DNA from: Aschersonia sp. MBC 622
Taxonomy: Eukaryota > Ascomycota > Sordariomycetes > Hypocreales > Clavicipitaceae
NCBI GenBank assembly: GCA_030782805.1
Contig: JARJPL010000260.1
Span: 1 to 64,000, forward strand
DNA: 64,000 nucleotides
Reading direction: 5' to 3'
Made by a program: the position numbers and the translations under genes. The notes under the pieces were generated by a model that was not told where the DNA came from, did not search any database, and was given only the letters and a program-made list of their open reading frames with translations. Shown in pieces: positions 45,098 through 55,578 of the stretch; the first letter of the stretch is position 1; each line of letters starts with the position of its first letter.

Positions 45098-46196
45098 GAT
45101 GGCGGTGTTGTTCTGTGAGGCAAACGCGGCGTAAGAAAGATGTGCTCTGGAGAAGAGGGGAGCTTGGTCAGTTATTGCGCAGGCAAGTTGTAGGTCTCGG
45201 CCGTAGCGGGGTGTGCAGCAGCTGGAGGGGCAGGGAATAAATAGAAAAGAAGAGCTGCGACGGGTGAGGGAAAAGTAACCAACATGAAAAGGAAAAGCAA
45301 AAAAAAGGGTTGCGATCGGAGAGAATCCTTTAAAGTCGCAATGTAAATTGGTGTTGTGTTTACGGCAAGATGACGAAAAAGAAGGTCTGGTGGGCATATT
45401 ATTACCTAGAGCCGGGAGAGGGGCAGAGGAGGACGATGGGCAGAGCAGAGCAGGCAGCTAGCTATATTTGGGGGTTTACAGTGGTTGAGTGGCCCGTGAG
45501 TGAGTGAGTGGGTTCCCGCATGCTTCTGCTGGCGGCCCCTGCAAAATGAGGACCTGCAAAATGAGGCCCTGGAAAACGAAGCGCCCCTGACAGCTGCCTT
45601 GTTGACCGTGAGACGCCCCACGTGACGCTTCGACTGACGTCGCCGCCGTTGCTGAGCCTCACCACCAAACTACCTACCGACCGAGTCGTGCTCTGGTTGG
45701 GCATAAATTGGAGCATCATTCATTCATTACTTGGCTTTCAGGGCCGAAATCGAGGGAAAAGCGCGAATATTCTAACAGTAACTTTCGAAACTCAATTGAA
45801 GAGATACGTCATCCAAAATACACCACTTCCTACTCTTGCGCTTCCTAAACGCCTGCCTGATGTCAGCCTCAGCTTTACCATGTCGCTGCCTACAGGTTGC
45901 CGTCACTTCCGAGAAGCTCATTTCTCTCATAAAACTTTTGGTCATATTTTTGATTGTACAATGAGGGCTACCATAACTAGTATACAGTGGCTCTCTGCCA
46001 TCTAGCCGTGTCTGAATTCGCGCCTTGCCGACGTTTCCATCAACTTCCACAGACATGGAGGGGAGATTAAATAAAAAAACAAGGCCCGACTTGATCCATC
46101 CGTTCTATAACACCGAATCCGTGCCCAATAGATTTTCTGTTTCCGTTTTGTACATTGTCGCCCGTTTCATTTTAGTGCCTTTTCAGCTCTCACATC
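45098..46196. other. Cofilin promoter and HSP60 3' region
   Basis: About 1.1 kb. The repeat gcaaaatgagg/cctgcaaaatgagg is seen near 45540-45565. Open frames are short. A tacctaccg element lies at 45671. No other gene supported. Confidence 0.5.
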
Positions 46197-48081
46197 TTAC
46201 ATCATGCCTCCCATGCCTCCCATACCACCCATACCACCCATGCCGCCCATGCCACCAGCACCGCCAGGACCCTTCTCCTCGGGCGCGTCGACAATGGCAA
46301 CCTCGGTGGTACCGAGCAGGGAGGCGACACCAGAAGCGTCAATGAGGCCAGTGCGGACAACCTTGAACGGGTCCAGAATACCGGCCGAGATCATGTCGAC
46401 GTACTCGCCGTTGGAAGAGTCGAAACCCTTGTTGAAATCGGCACCGTGCTCGTCAGTCAGCTTTCCGACAATGACGGAGCCCTCCAGGCCAGCGTTCTCA
46501 ATAATGGTGCGGGCAGGGCGCGTGATGGCGTTCTTGACAATCGTGACACCAAGCTGCTGGTCAAAGTTGGCGGGCTTAATGTCCTTGAGAGCGTTGCTCG
46601 AGGCCTTGATCAAGGCAGTGCCACCACCGGGCAGGATTCCCTCCTCAACGGCAGCGCGGGTGGCGTTGAGAGCATCAACGAAGCGGTCCTTCTTCTCACC
46701 CACCTCAACCTCCGAGGAGCCACCGACCTTGATAACGGCAACACCGCCAGAGAGCTTAGCAAGACGCTCCTGGAGCTTCTCCTTCTCGTACTCAGAGGTG
46801 GTGGGGTCGGCCATGACTCCGCGAATCTGCTCGCAGCGCTGACCGAGGGCGTCTTTGGAGCCCTCACCGTTGAGCATGATGGTGTCCTCCTTGGTGATGG
46901 TGATGGAGCCGGTGGAGCCGAGCATGTCGGCAGTCGCCTTCTCCAGCTTGATGTCGAGCTCATCGCTGAAGACGGTGGCGTTGGTCAAGATGCCGATATC
47001 GCCAAGGATAGACTTGCGGTTGTCACCAAAGCCGGGGGCCTTGACGGCAGCAACCTGAAGCTGGCCACGGAGCTTGTTGAGAATGCAGACGGCAAGAGCC
47101 TCGCCATCAATGTCCTCAGCAATGATGACAAGAGGGCGGCGCTGCTGGGTAGAGACCTCGAGAGCGGGAATAATGTCCTGAACAGCAGAGATCTTCTTCT
47201 CAGAGAGGAGGATGAGAGGGTTCTCAAACTCAACCTTCTGGGCCTTGGCGTCGGTGATGAAGTAGGGCGAAATGTAACCACGGTCGAAGCGCATACCCTC
47301 GGTGACCTCGAGCTCATCCTGGAGAGTCTTGCCCTCCTTGACGGTAATGACACCCTCCTTGCCAACCTTCTCCATGGCCTTGGCAATCATCTGGCCGACG
47401 TGCTGGTCGCCGTTGGCAGAGATGGTGGCTACTTGAGCAATCTCTGAGCTGGTGGTAATGTCGCGCTTGTTCTTCTGGAGGAATTCGACGACGGCGTCAA
47501 CGCCAGCCTGGATACCACGGCGAAGATCCATGGGGTTGCAGCCGGCGGCAACGTTCTTGACGGTCTCGGAAAAGATGGCACGGGCGAGGACGGTGGCGGT
47601 GGTGGTGCCGTCACCGGCAACCTCGTTGGTCTTGGAGGCGACATCCTGGAGAAGCTTGGCACCCAGGTTCTCAAACTTGTCCTTCAAGGTAACAGCACGA
47701 GCGACGGTGACACCATCTATTGAGAGTTAGTAGATTTCAAAAGATTCGTAAGGCCAAGTTAGTAATGCCTACCCTTGGTAATCTTGGGAGAGCCAAAGCT
47801 AGACTCAATCAAAACATTGCGACCCTTGGGGCCGAGAGTAGTGGCCACGGCCCTGGCAAGGGTATCGACACCAGCCAAGAGAGCGGCACGACCTTCAACG
47901 CCGAATTTGAGCTCCTATTCCCACCGTCAGTAACCAATCGAGAGCTACTCCTCGATTTCAGACCGTCACCAACCTTGTGAGCGAAGCGAAGCTGCTGACC
48001 GAGGCCAGCGCCAGCTCGGAACTTGGTGGAAGCTGAGGCGAGAGCAGAAGCTCGGGCCTGGGAGCTCAGCGCGCGCTGCAT
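46197..48081 (-). CDS. hsp60: Mitochondrial chaperonin HSP60
   Basis: Three exons (48081-47974, 47914-47773, 47716-46197) give 590 codons. Introns of 59 and 56 nt use GTTGGT and GTAGGC donors. The leader (MQRALSSQARASALASAS) is an import presequence and FAHK|ELKFGVEGR marks the mature start. GroEL motifs follow: TLGPKGRNVLI, DGTTTATVLAR, the signature AAVEEGILPGGGTALI, and a Gly-Gly-Met repeat tail. It folds imported proteins in the mitochondrial matrix with HSP10. Codon choice is strongly biased to C-ending codons, in keeping with high expression; this bias also leaves a 333-codon open frame on the opposite strand (46446-47447). Confidence 0.97.
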
Positions 48082-48881
48082 CGTGTGTGTTGTGTGTGTG
48101 TGAGAAAATGAAAATGAAAAGGGTATATAGTATTACAATGTGGCACAAGAAAAATAGTACAACGACTCCGAGGGATTGAGAATGGAGTGCGACGGCGGAG
48201 AGGCAACTGCAGATGGGCTTGGGGTAGGAAGGGAAAAGAAGTAAGGGTGATGTCCTGCGAGCTTCGGCCCCAAAAAAATTGTCGCTGGCGGCGAGCGTCG
48301 GCAAAACATCGTGCTTTCTGCAATTTACGCTAGTCTTTGTTGGGGCTAGTCACGACTCCAGACTAATTCTACATTCTTCCAGCGGCATCCGAGACGTGGC
48401 CAGCCACAGCAATTCGAATGGATAAGGCAATATTAGTTACCTACCCTCGAGTACTTGAAGTCTGCTAAGCTTCATTATCGTGGCAATGCTATGCTACTTT
48501 CATCAGTCATCTGCTCTGTATGCCCAATACCCTGCGGTGTATGACCGCACCTTATCCGTGCCCAAATGCCTCAGCCAGCCAGCTCTTATCAAGCCATCCC
48601 CCGTTAAACTACCAGTCGCTCATAAATCCATGCATTCAATTGCATAGGTTCGTCCTCCGGTATCGTCTCGCAAGTGTCCAGCTCTTCAGGTCTTGCAACA
48701 GTTCTGGAAAAAAAAAAGCATCGAAGAAGTACAAAAAATCGCCCTGTACACGGGTCCCATTGGCTAATGCCTGCAAAATACTTGTAGAATATACATAATA
48801 ATGGCATGGGCAAACTGGATCTTCCCTCGCTCTAATCCAAGCCAGCTTCAAGCAAAAAAAGCGAATTACAAGTGTCGCTCG
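48082..48881. other. HSP60 promoter region
   Basis: About 800 bases between HSP60 and the next minus-strand stop. I could not find a canonical array of nGAAn/nTTCn heat-shock units. A gttacctaccctc element lies at 48437. No gene supported. Confidence 0.5.
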
Positions 48882-50190
48882 TCAGAAGCTTCCCATCATC
48901 GTCATGCTGTCAGGGCTCTGCAAAAGTCAAATCAGCCTGGCCAGTTCTTGAGGAGAAATTATACATACATCTCTGACATCGCAGGCATCGATAAAATTCT
49001 CATCAACTGCCATAGCGGACGGTTCATCATCCTCTTGCTTCATTTCACTCAGTGCTTGCGAGAAATTTGTCTGCATGTCACGCTCTTCCTGGCACGCGGC
49101 AAAGGGTTCGTCATTCGTAAACATGGAGTAGCTTGAGGGCAATGTAAAATAGCCTGAGAATGAAGCAGCGAGTGTCGAGGGATATTTTTGGTATGAATAT
49201 AAGCCCATTGGGGAGTATCGTGGGAAAGGCGCTTCCTGCCACTGTGCCTGCGTGTTAGGTGCCGAGGTGGGAGCAGATCCAACTGATGTGGCTGTGTCAA
49301 AGGACCGAGTCAAGAGCGGGTTCTCAAGTTCGTCAATCTCGGATCTCTGATGTCTAGTAGGAGAGCAGTAGCTGCTCTGAGGTGACCACTGCCAGGGTTA
49401 GCGGGCAGTCTTGAATGGCATATATCGGAGCACTTACACTCTGCTCAAACCGACGGAGGCTATTGGTGACAGACTCGTCCGTGGCGCTAGGAGGACCACT
49501 GCAAAACATGGGCTGCTGCATGCGAACTGGACTGGGTGATTCCGGCATGCATTCATCTTCATCACCAGAATGCTGAAACGAGTCCGGGAGGTTGAATCTC
49601 AAGTCATCGTACTTTTCGTCGAATCGAACGGGGCGTGTTGTGTCTTTGTCGTCACCGTTTGGATCCTGGCGAACGAAGCCACGGATGTTTGGGTCGACGC
49701 CAGAGGTTGAGCTGGGCTTTTGGCAGACTGGAGGCACGAGATGCCCTTCTCTAATCAGTTCTTTCCTGACTCTGTTTAGGTGCTGTACAACGGCAGCACC
49801 CGAGGAACCAGGACGGAGGCGATGGGCGATAGAATCCCAGGGCAGAACAATCTTGTGACGAGTACACTCGTAGTGAAGATGTAAAAGCAATTTTTCCGCC
49901 ATGCGGGGGCCTGTGAGGAATGAGTATCTGGTCCAAGACTGCGGCAAGTCGAAGAATAACTCACGTCCCCACATGATGAGGCTACGGCCAACAACTCGGC
50001 CATTGTTACGTTTTTGCATCTCGGTCGGAAGACTATGCGAGAACGATGTTTCTCTGTTATGGTTTGGAGTTGTTTGTAGTAGGGCGGTGGCAGAGTCGCT
50101 GTCCTTGTTGACTCTGGCCTGGGAACGGCGATCTTGAGCTGGAGAGCGACCCGTCTTGGACGGTGTCTTTTTGACAGGCGTGACACCCAT
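48882..50190 (-). CDS. Hypothetical protein with a Myb/SANT-like helical block
   Basis: Four exons (50190-49965, 49910-49438, 49376-48969, 48917-48882) give about 380 residues. The N-terminus is basic and Ser/Thr-rich (TPVKKTPSKTGRS). A conserved-looking block around residues 77-130 reads RMAEKLLLHLHYECTRHKIV, PWDSIAHRL and GAAVVQHLNRVRKEL. Its pattern (hydrophobic helix, W-D-x-I/V-A, small residues, then Q/R-H/R-hydrophobic and basic) resembles the modules found at 52-63 kb. The rest is acidic and Ser/Pro-rich, perhaps an activation or interaction region. The first intron (49964-49911, GTGAGT...ACAG, 54 nt) is in frame and stop-free, so an unspliced form would also be translated. Probably a nuclear regulator; function unknown. 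Confidence 0.65.
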
Positions 50191-51018
50191 GACGCGAATG
50201 ATGCGAGAGAGTAGATATAATCAATCTCGATAATTTGTTAGTCGTTTAGTCGATTGATCGATTGTTTTTGGGCATGAAGCTCGTCAAGGACGCGTTGTTT
50301 GCTTGCAACTTACAGATCTGTGAAAGAAGCACGGTGCAGCTTCGTGTTTGATACAGAGAGCTTGAGCAGGAGGAGTTGCTTTGCAAGATTGTAAACAAAT
50401 GATAGCGACAAGAAAATTGCAAAAGTGTAGATCCAATGAGGAAATCAATGCTTTTTGAGCAACCAAACGCAGGGACACGCGGACAAACTGCAGGTGAAGG
50501 ACTCGACGACGACGGACAGCAACCGAGATATGATTCTTCTACTTTGTCAATAACATGGCAAGACTGAAAAAAAAAATCAGATAACTTTTTCAGTGAGAGG
50601 GCCAAAATAACGCGGAGATGCCTGGTTGCTAGGGCACGAGCGTTTGAACCTCCGGCAGGCAGAGGCAGATCGTTGCCAGCTGGCAGAGGTGGATCAGGGA
50701 GGCTGGGCTGTGAATTATTGTTGTCTTTCAAAGCTGCAGAGTACAATGGACTCTTGTGTTACCTCAGTGTGGTAAAAACTATGAGTTAGCTTGACATGTT
50801 CTTCTCGGCTGGCACATACTTGCGGGTAAGTCCGCGACGACGCTCAGCGACGGTCAGGTAGTTGATGTCGCCTAAACGGGGCCAAAGTCTGATTTACCAG
50901 TTATCACAAAGTATCATGGGCTAGAATTTAAAATCCTCTGATTCAAAATGAAGATCTGTATTATTCCTGTAAAATATGACGCCTAAAGCCCAAGTGATAA
51001 AAGTGTTCTTCTTGTATC
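50191..51018. other. Intergenic region with an orphan coding-like segment
   Basis: About 830 bases. Most of it is promoter of the 50-kb gene. On the minus strand, 50888-50786 reads 33 protein-like codons (GDINYLTVAERRRGL...) after an acceptor-like AAATCAG and then stops; see the separate entry. Confidence 0.45.
50786..50888 (-). other. Orphan coding-like segment (possible terminal exon)
   Basis: After a plausible branch (GATAAC) and acceptor (ATCAG) the minus strand reads LWPRLGDINYLTVAERRR, continues to KYVPAEKNMSS and stops. The GC-rich codons contrast with AT-rich flanks. It could be an alternative last exon of the coiled-coil gene at 51.0-51.8 kb (through a weak GTTGTC donor) or the remnant of a lost gene. 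I do not recognise the protein. Confidence 0.3.
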
Positions 51019-51786
51019 TCAGTCGCTGGCCCCTCCAGTCCTCCATTTGGACAACATGTAGTTTACCAGTCTCGGCTTCCTCGACTTTTTGTGCGATTGG
51101 TGATGCCTTTTTGCGCTTCGAGCTTCGAAGCAAAACTGTGGCTGGATTTGATAGTATTGTTGGTGCTGATGCAAAGCAGATGGCGCAGGTCGGAACGTGA
51201 TGTGCTGATCGTTGATCCCATGAGCATTTTGAATTGACCTTGTTGTATCTGAAATCTTGTCCACTATTGCAGAGACAAGTTTCAAGCTACTGGATGTGGC
51301 CGCCGAGATATCTTGCACAGTCTGTAGTTGCGAGTTGACTTCGTCTTCCAAGCATCGCAGACGCCGAACCTGGTTTCCCAGGTGGTTGTTCTGTTTTCCC
51401 AGGGCATCATTTTGTTCCTGAAACTCTAGATTCTCTGAATCCATTCGTCTCAAATTGAGCCGCAGTGGTCCCATGGCTTCCGCCAGCTTTTGCTCAATGA
51501 CTTGCTCGATGATGGTGTAGATGGTCTCGGAGACACGCGACAAGTCGTGCTGCGCGCTCTGCGGTTCGGGCTCCAAACTTGCCAAACTCGAGCTCGGCGA
51601 CATATTTCGATACTCGTGAGTAGGAGCCGTAAATTGGGTAGATTTTGGCATCGGCAGCTGTGCGTAGCTAGACTTGGGCGACTCGGGTGGTGTAAGCAGA
51701 CCCGAGCAGTTCGGTGTCTGCGCGGCCGGGTTGAAGCGCGCGTTGGACAGCACAAAGCCACTGTGATGATCCGCAAAAGAAGGCAT
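51019..51786 (-). CDS. Hypothetical coiled-coil protein
   Basis: A single open frame of 255 codons from ATG 51786. The first 80 residues are Pro/Ser-rich (GLLTPPESPKSSYAQLP). Residues 85-190 are helical with heptads (SETIYTIIEQVIEQKLAEAM, then LEFQEQNDALGKQNNHLGNQVRRL), suggesting a coiled coil. The C-terminus is Gln/His-rich and then strongly basic (SAKRHHQSHKKSRKPR), like a nuclear or RNA/DNA-contact tail. I do not recognise a family. It stands between two Myb/SANT-like genes on the same strand but has no such module. Confidence 0.6.
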   Translation of the reverse strand: MPSFADHHSGFVLSNARFNPAAQTPNCSGLLTPPESPKSSYAQLPMPKSTQFTAPTHEYRNMSPSSSLASLEPEPQSAQHDLSRVSETIYTIIEQVIEQKLAEAMGPLRLNLRRMDSENLEFQEQNDALGKQNNHLGNQVRRLRCLEDEVNSQLQTVQDISAATSSSLKLVSAIVDKISDTTRSIQNAHGINDQHITFRPAPSALHQHQQYYQIQPQFCFEARSAKRHHQSHKKSRKPRLVNYMLSKWRTGGASD

Positions 51787-52478
51787 GATGTCTGTGTAAA
51801 GGTAAACTCGGTCTTTTTCTGGAAAAGAAGCTCAAGATGTGTAGGATTCCAGAGTAAAAGAGGGTAAAAGAAGAAGAAAGTTGCGATGCTCGCCATCATT
51901 ATGATGGCCATCATGTTGTATATACCCTCCTCTGCCCACCGCTTCTTTCGTCGACTTTTGGAAGAGGTGCAAAAAAACAATACTATTGATGTGGTTCTCC
52001 ATTCAGGGTCACCGACTCGGGTATCCTATTGTCCTGCGCGGTGCTATTCATAAGTGACTCGGCGGATGGGGCCGGGACCCAGGACGCGGCAGGCAAACTT
52101 GCTCATTGGACCGGCTACCTAGTGCTAGTAATTCTTGACATGTACAGATTGAATGATTCTCGTTTGAAGTCCTTTTAACAGAAGTATTTTAGAGGAAGCT
52201 AGTGTGTAATGCGAAAAACCTCTTGATTGATTGATCTTGACTGCCAGAATGACGAGTCGTGAAATGCTCTGAACTAAACTGATTGCTCCTTTACTTTGCG
52301 AGAAGAACCCACGAAGTAAGACAAAAAGCTCCCAATAAAAGCCTGCGTGTTGCGTAAAATCATTCAAAATTCCTTAATTCCCTTAGACAAGACGAAGTTG
52401 CAATATCTTGCCCTTTTCCTTGCGCCTTCCTGTCCCAACCGACGACGGCTGCACAATGCCTTTTTCAAGTAGGGAATG
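51787..52478. other. Intergenic region upstream of the coiled-coil gene
   Basis: About 690 bases with no protein-like frame. A ggctacctag element lies near 52112. It holds the coiled-coil gene promoter and the 3' end of the 52-kb gene. Confidence 0.5.
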
Positions 52479-53178
52479 TCAATCTTCCTCTGCCTTGACG
52501 GGCTCCTCCAAGTCCTCTGGTGCATCTGCATTCATACTGTTAGCAAGTGAAATGTATCGTTCTATGCGATATTGGCTCGTAATACCGGAAAGTGAAGACT
52601 CAGAGTCGGCCTTGGTTTCTTCCTCAGCATCCTCCTTCTCCTCCACCTTGACCTTGCCCTTTTTCCCGCGAGGAGCAGCCTTGGCCTTCTTGCTAGGAGA
52701 ATTCTTGGGAGTAGAGAGCGTCAGCGCTTTGCGCTTTGTAGTTGCCAGCTTGGCCGGCTTGGCCGGCTTTTCGTCGCCATCGGAGGGAGCGGCGGCACCA
52801 GCAGTGGTGTTAGTCGTCTTGTCACTGTCCTTGGAAGACTTGAGAAGACGCTCATATCTCTTGGCACTAAAGAATTGTTTGCCAAGTCAGTGTGTTTGAG
52901 AGGAACAAAGGCACGAGAAAAGTTGGCAAAGGTTCAAGGGGGGGGGGGATTGTAGGAGGGAGAACAACATACGCGGCGGCCCTGGTCACAATGTCAAGCT
53001 CTTTAGCAACGGCGTCGAAATCGACCTGCTCAAGAGTTAATGATCATTCAGTATGAAAAGGCTCATAGACTTGAGAATAATTGGGGTAATGCACCTTTCC
53101 GCCATTGCTGTGTCGGATACACGAGATGAGGAAGCGAACATTTTGCTGGGGCTCAATTCTGGGAGACTTGGTAGCCAT
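52479..53178 (-). CDS. Small Myb/SANT-like nuclear protein, copy 1
   Basis: Four exons (53178-53095, 53025-52973, 52866-52586, 52525-52479) give 154 residues. The module spans residues 10-55: NVRFLISCIRHSNGGK, VDFDAVAKELDIVTRAAA, then AKRYERLLK, three predicted helices of the Myb_DNA-bind_8 type. Introns fall just before VDFD (phase 0) and just before the third helix (phase 2). The tail is Lys/Ala/Pro-rich (SPSKKAKAAPRGKKGK), as in chromatin proteins, and ends acidic. It probably binds DNA or chromatin. It is the first of four similar minus-strand genes. A G run occurs in its second intron (52940-52948). Confidence 0.75.
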
Positions 53179-53855
53179 GATGTCGGTTAATAGACTTGAC
53201 TGACGCAAAAGAAAGGCGGGTTGCAGTGCAATAAGAAGCAAGAATGTCAGAGATTATGGAAAATCAAAGATCCCAAGACTAATGAGGTGTAGATTGATGT
53301 GGGCAGGGTAGCTTTGTTGTCGGAGAGTGTGTGTCCGAGGAAGAGCGGCGGACAGCGAGAGCGCATTAGCTGGGCAGTCACGCGGACAAGTGAATGAGTC
53401 GAAAATGGGGGCTGGTGGCGGTGTATCAGTAGTTGAAGAGTTCTGAAAGAAAGAGAGCGCGCGATGAAATATACGAGGCGGGAAGGGCAGTTTCGGGTAA
53501 AGACTGGTGAGAGTGAAGGTGAAAGTGAAGTGCGCAGGGCACGCATCGGAGCAAACGGACGCACTTATGCCTAGAAATACATGCATGACGGCATCTGCTT
53601 TACTTTTACAATCTTAGAGTTTATTTAATATAATTTAAAATATACTTGATATCTTGTCGTGGTAATTTGTGGCAGCAATAAAGTTCGTGTGTCTTGCTCG
53701 TCTGCCTCATCTACCTCCCGCTAGGGATAGCCTGGCGCTCTCTATAAATTCCCATTGCATATATCTCGCTTATAAAACGTAGCAAATACTTAAAACGTCC
53801 CTTTAAATCTCGCAAAACTCCCATGAATCCGTGAAGAGCGCTCATAATAGGCGTC
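53179..53855. other. Intergenic region between Myb-like copies 1 and 2
   Basis: About 680 bases, with an AT-rich patch at 53615-53660. It holds the copy 1 promoter and copy 2 3' region. No gene supported. Confidence 0.5.
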
Positions 53856-54290
53856 TCAATACTCTCCATCCAGTCCCGCAGCAGCCACGGCCGGCTTCTG
53901 CTTCTGCTGCACCTCATCATCCTCCTCTTCCTCCAACTCCTCCCCTTCTCTGTCATGCTGCTTTCTCTTTTGACCTCCACCGGTACTCTTGACGACCTCG
54001 GATGGGCTGGCCATTTTACTCGGCGTCGACGGAGCGTTTCCCGCCGCTCCGCCGCCAATGCCGCCGCCACCACCACCGGGGTAGCGGCCGCGGCGGCGCT
54101 TCTTTGTCCAACCGTGACGCACGCACATCTGGCGGTAGCGCTCCTTGAGCGATTTTGCGCTACGAAGTGAGGCAGTGGCCGCGGCAGCGTCCCAGTCGAC
54201 GTCGGGCTTGCCATTCATGTGGGCAAAGATGGCCAGGAGGATGCGGATCTCGCCGTCGGTCGGCGTGATCTTGTCCTCGGCAGCAGCCAT
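53856..54290 (-). CDS. Small Myb/SANT-like nuclear protein, copy 2
   Basis: A single exon of 145 codons from ATG 54290 (MAAAEDKITPT). The module covers residues 10-60: EIRILLAIFAHMNGKPDVDW, DAAAATASLRSAKSLKERYR and QMCVRHGW. A basic KKRRRGRYPGGGGGG stretch with AT-hook character follows, then a Ser/Pro linker and an acidic Glu-rich end. Unlike its neighbours it has no introns, which could mean intron loss by retroposition or simple deletion. Function is inferred as chromatin or DNA binding only from the module and charge. Confidence 0.72.
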   Translation of the reverse strand: MAAAEDKITPTDGEIRILLAIFAHMNGKPDVDWDAAAATASLRSAKSLKERYRQMCVRHGWTKKRRRGRYPGGGGGGIGGGAAGNAPSTPSKMASPSEVVKSTGGGQKRKQHDREGEELEEEEDDEVQQKQKPAVAAAGLDGEY

Positions 54291-55064
54291 GATGGCAGTG
54301 TGGAGGGGGGGGTTGTTTTTCGGAGAGAATGGCAAGAAAAGTTGATTGCTTCTTTGGACCTTGAAAGTGTGTAGTAAAATGGCAAGGATAACGGAATATA
54401 GTTAATGGAAACAAGGAGAGGGTTTGTTCGTTGCGGATTGCGGCTGGGAATGCAAGTTGATTGGTGGGCGGCTGAGTGACGAAACAAGACGCCACTCCAG
54501 CACAAAAGTTGCAGAGCAAGAGACTCGGCAGCTATCTAATGGAATACAAATGCGACTTTGTAATGTGAAGCTCAGAATTACTCGCTGACTACGGCTCTTT
54601 CCTTTTCATGTCCCTCTTTTACTACTTTTATCTGCAAAAACAGTCTCTTTTCTTAGTACCCCCTTCGTTGGTGTAAGTCGCAAGCGGAGAAAATGAGCCG
54701 GAAAGCGCACGTAGAACAAGTTTCACCTTCAGGCATAAAACATTCAGCGAATTGTCTTACCTCTCCAGTAATAATCGCTCGGGAACATGGCACATTGTCA
54801 CAGGCCTATTGATCGAATCTGGCGATACAACGGCGTCGGGCTAGTCACATTTACAAACAGCGGCACCCCCATGGGCAGTCTTCATTCCTCGTGTACATTG
54901 TTCTCGTACTAATGTTTTAGCAAATTTATAAAATGCGGCTCTCATCAATTTCCCAACTCCAAGCAATGCTCTAGCAAACTGGTCTTGTGCGTCTTTCCAG
55001 ATCCCCTCCGGACAGGCTGATCGGAGCTGCCCGCCAACAGTGGATAACGAAAAGTTCTTTGCTT
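54291..55064. other. Intergenic region between Myb-like copies 2 and 3
   Basis: About 770 bases without a supported gene. It holds the promoter of copy 2 and the 3' region of copy 3. Confidence 0.5.
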
Positions 55065-55578
55065 TTAAAATAAATTAAAGCCATCGGCGGCCGGCTCTCT
55101 CTTGATGCCGCTGGCCGGAGGCGTCTCGCTCCTTTCCTTGGCCGCGCGGCCATCGTTCTCGTCGTCGTCGTCATCCTCGGGCTCCTCCTTCTTGACTTTG
55201 CGGCCGCGGCCACCACCACCAGGCGCCTTGCGGGACTTGGTGACCTTGGTCGGCGTCGAGGATACATCGCCGGCCTGCGCGCCTTTGCCGGTTTTCTTTG
55301 TGGGACTGTCGCCCTCGAGGCCGTACTTTCTCTTGATCTGGCCAAAGCGGACCTGTGCATGGTGTATATGTTAGTCGACCCGCGAGGGGGCTATAGTAAA
55401 AGACTTTTGGTTTAAAGAGTAGGGGAAGACGTGCTTTGGCAACGCCAGCGTTCTTGAAGCCGGAACTCTCGGCGACGGCATTCCAGTCAATGTCGCCTTT
55501 GTTCTTCATGTTCTGGACAATGTTGAAGAAGAAGATGGCCTCGGCGGCGGTCGGGCCTGGCTTTCCTTCGTCGGCCAT
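55065..55578 (-). CDS. Small Myb/SANT-like nuclear protein, copy 3
   Basis: Two exons (55578-55435 and 55352-55065) give 143 residues. The module occupies residues 10-60: AEAIFFFNIVQNMKNKGDI, DWNAVAESSGFKNAGVAK, then VRFGQIKRKYGLEG. The 82-nt intron ends CTAACATATACACCATGCACAG; its donor is best read as GC (GCACGT, after VAK), since the frame needs phase 0. A weaker GT donor (GTTGCC) three codons earlier would drop VAK. The tail has a Gly-Arg AT-hook-like GGGGRGRKVKK and an acidic run. Likely DNA or chromatin binding. The module is the clearest Myb_DNA-bind_8 example in the cluster. Confidence 0.78.

Noticed and set aside
46446..47447. 333-codon open frame on the strand opposite HSP60
   Set aside because: It is a mirror of the strongly biased codon use of HSP60. 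The translation is Leu/Asp/Gly-rich without any domain, and a real gene on that strand is not needed to explain it.
53711..54214. Alternative 167-codon frame overlapping Myb-like copy 2
   Set aside because: The other frame (54290-53856) has the module and the natural start; this one is Arg/Ser-rich shadow translation.
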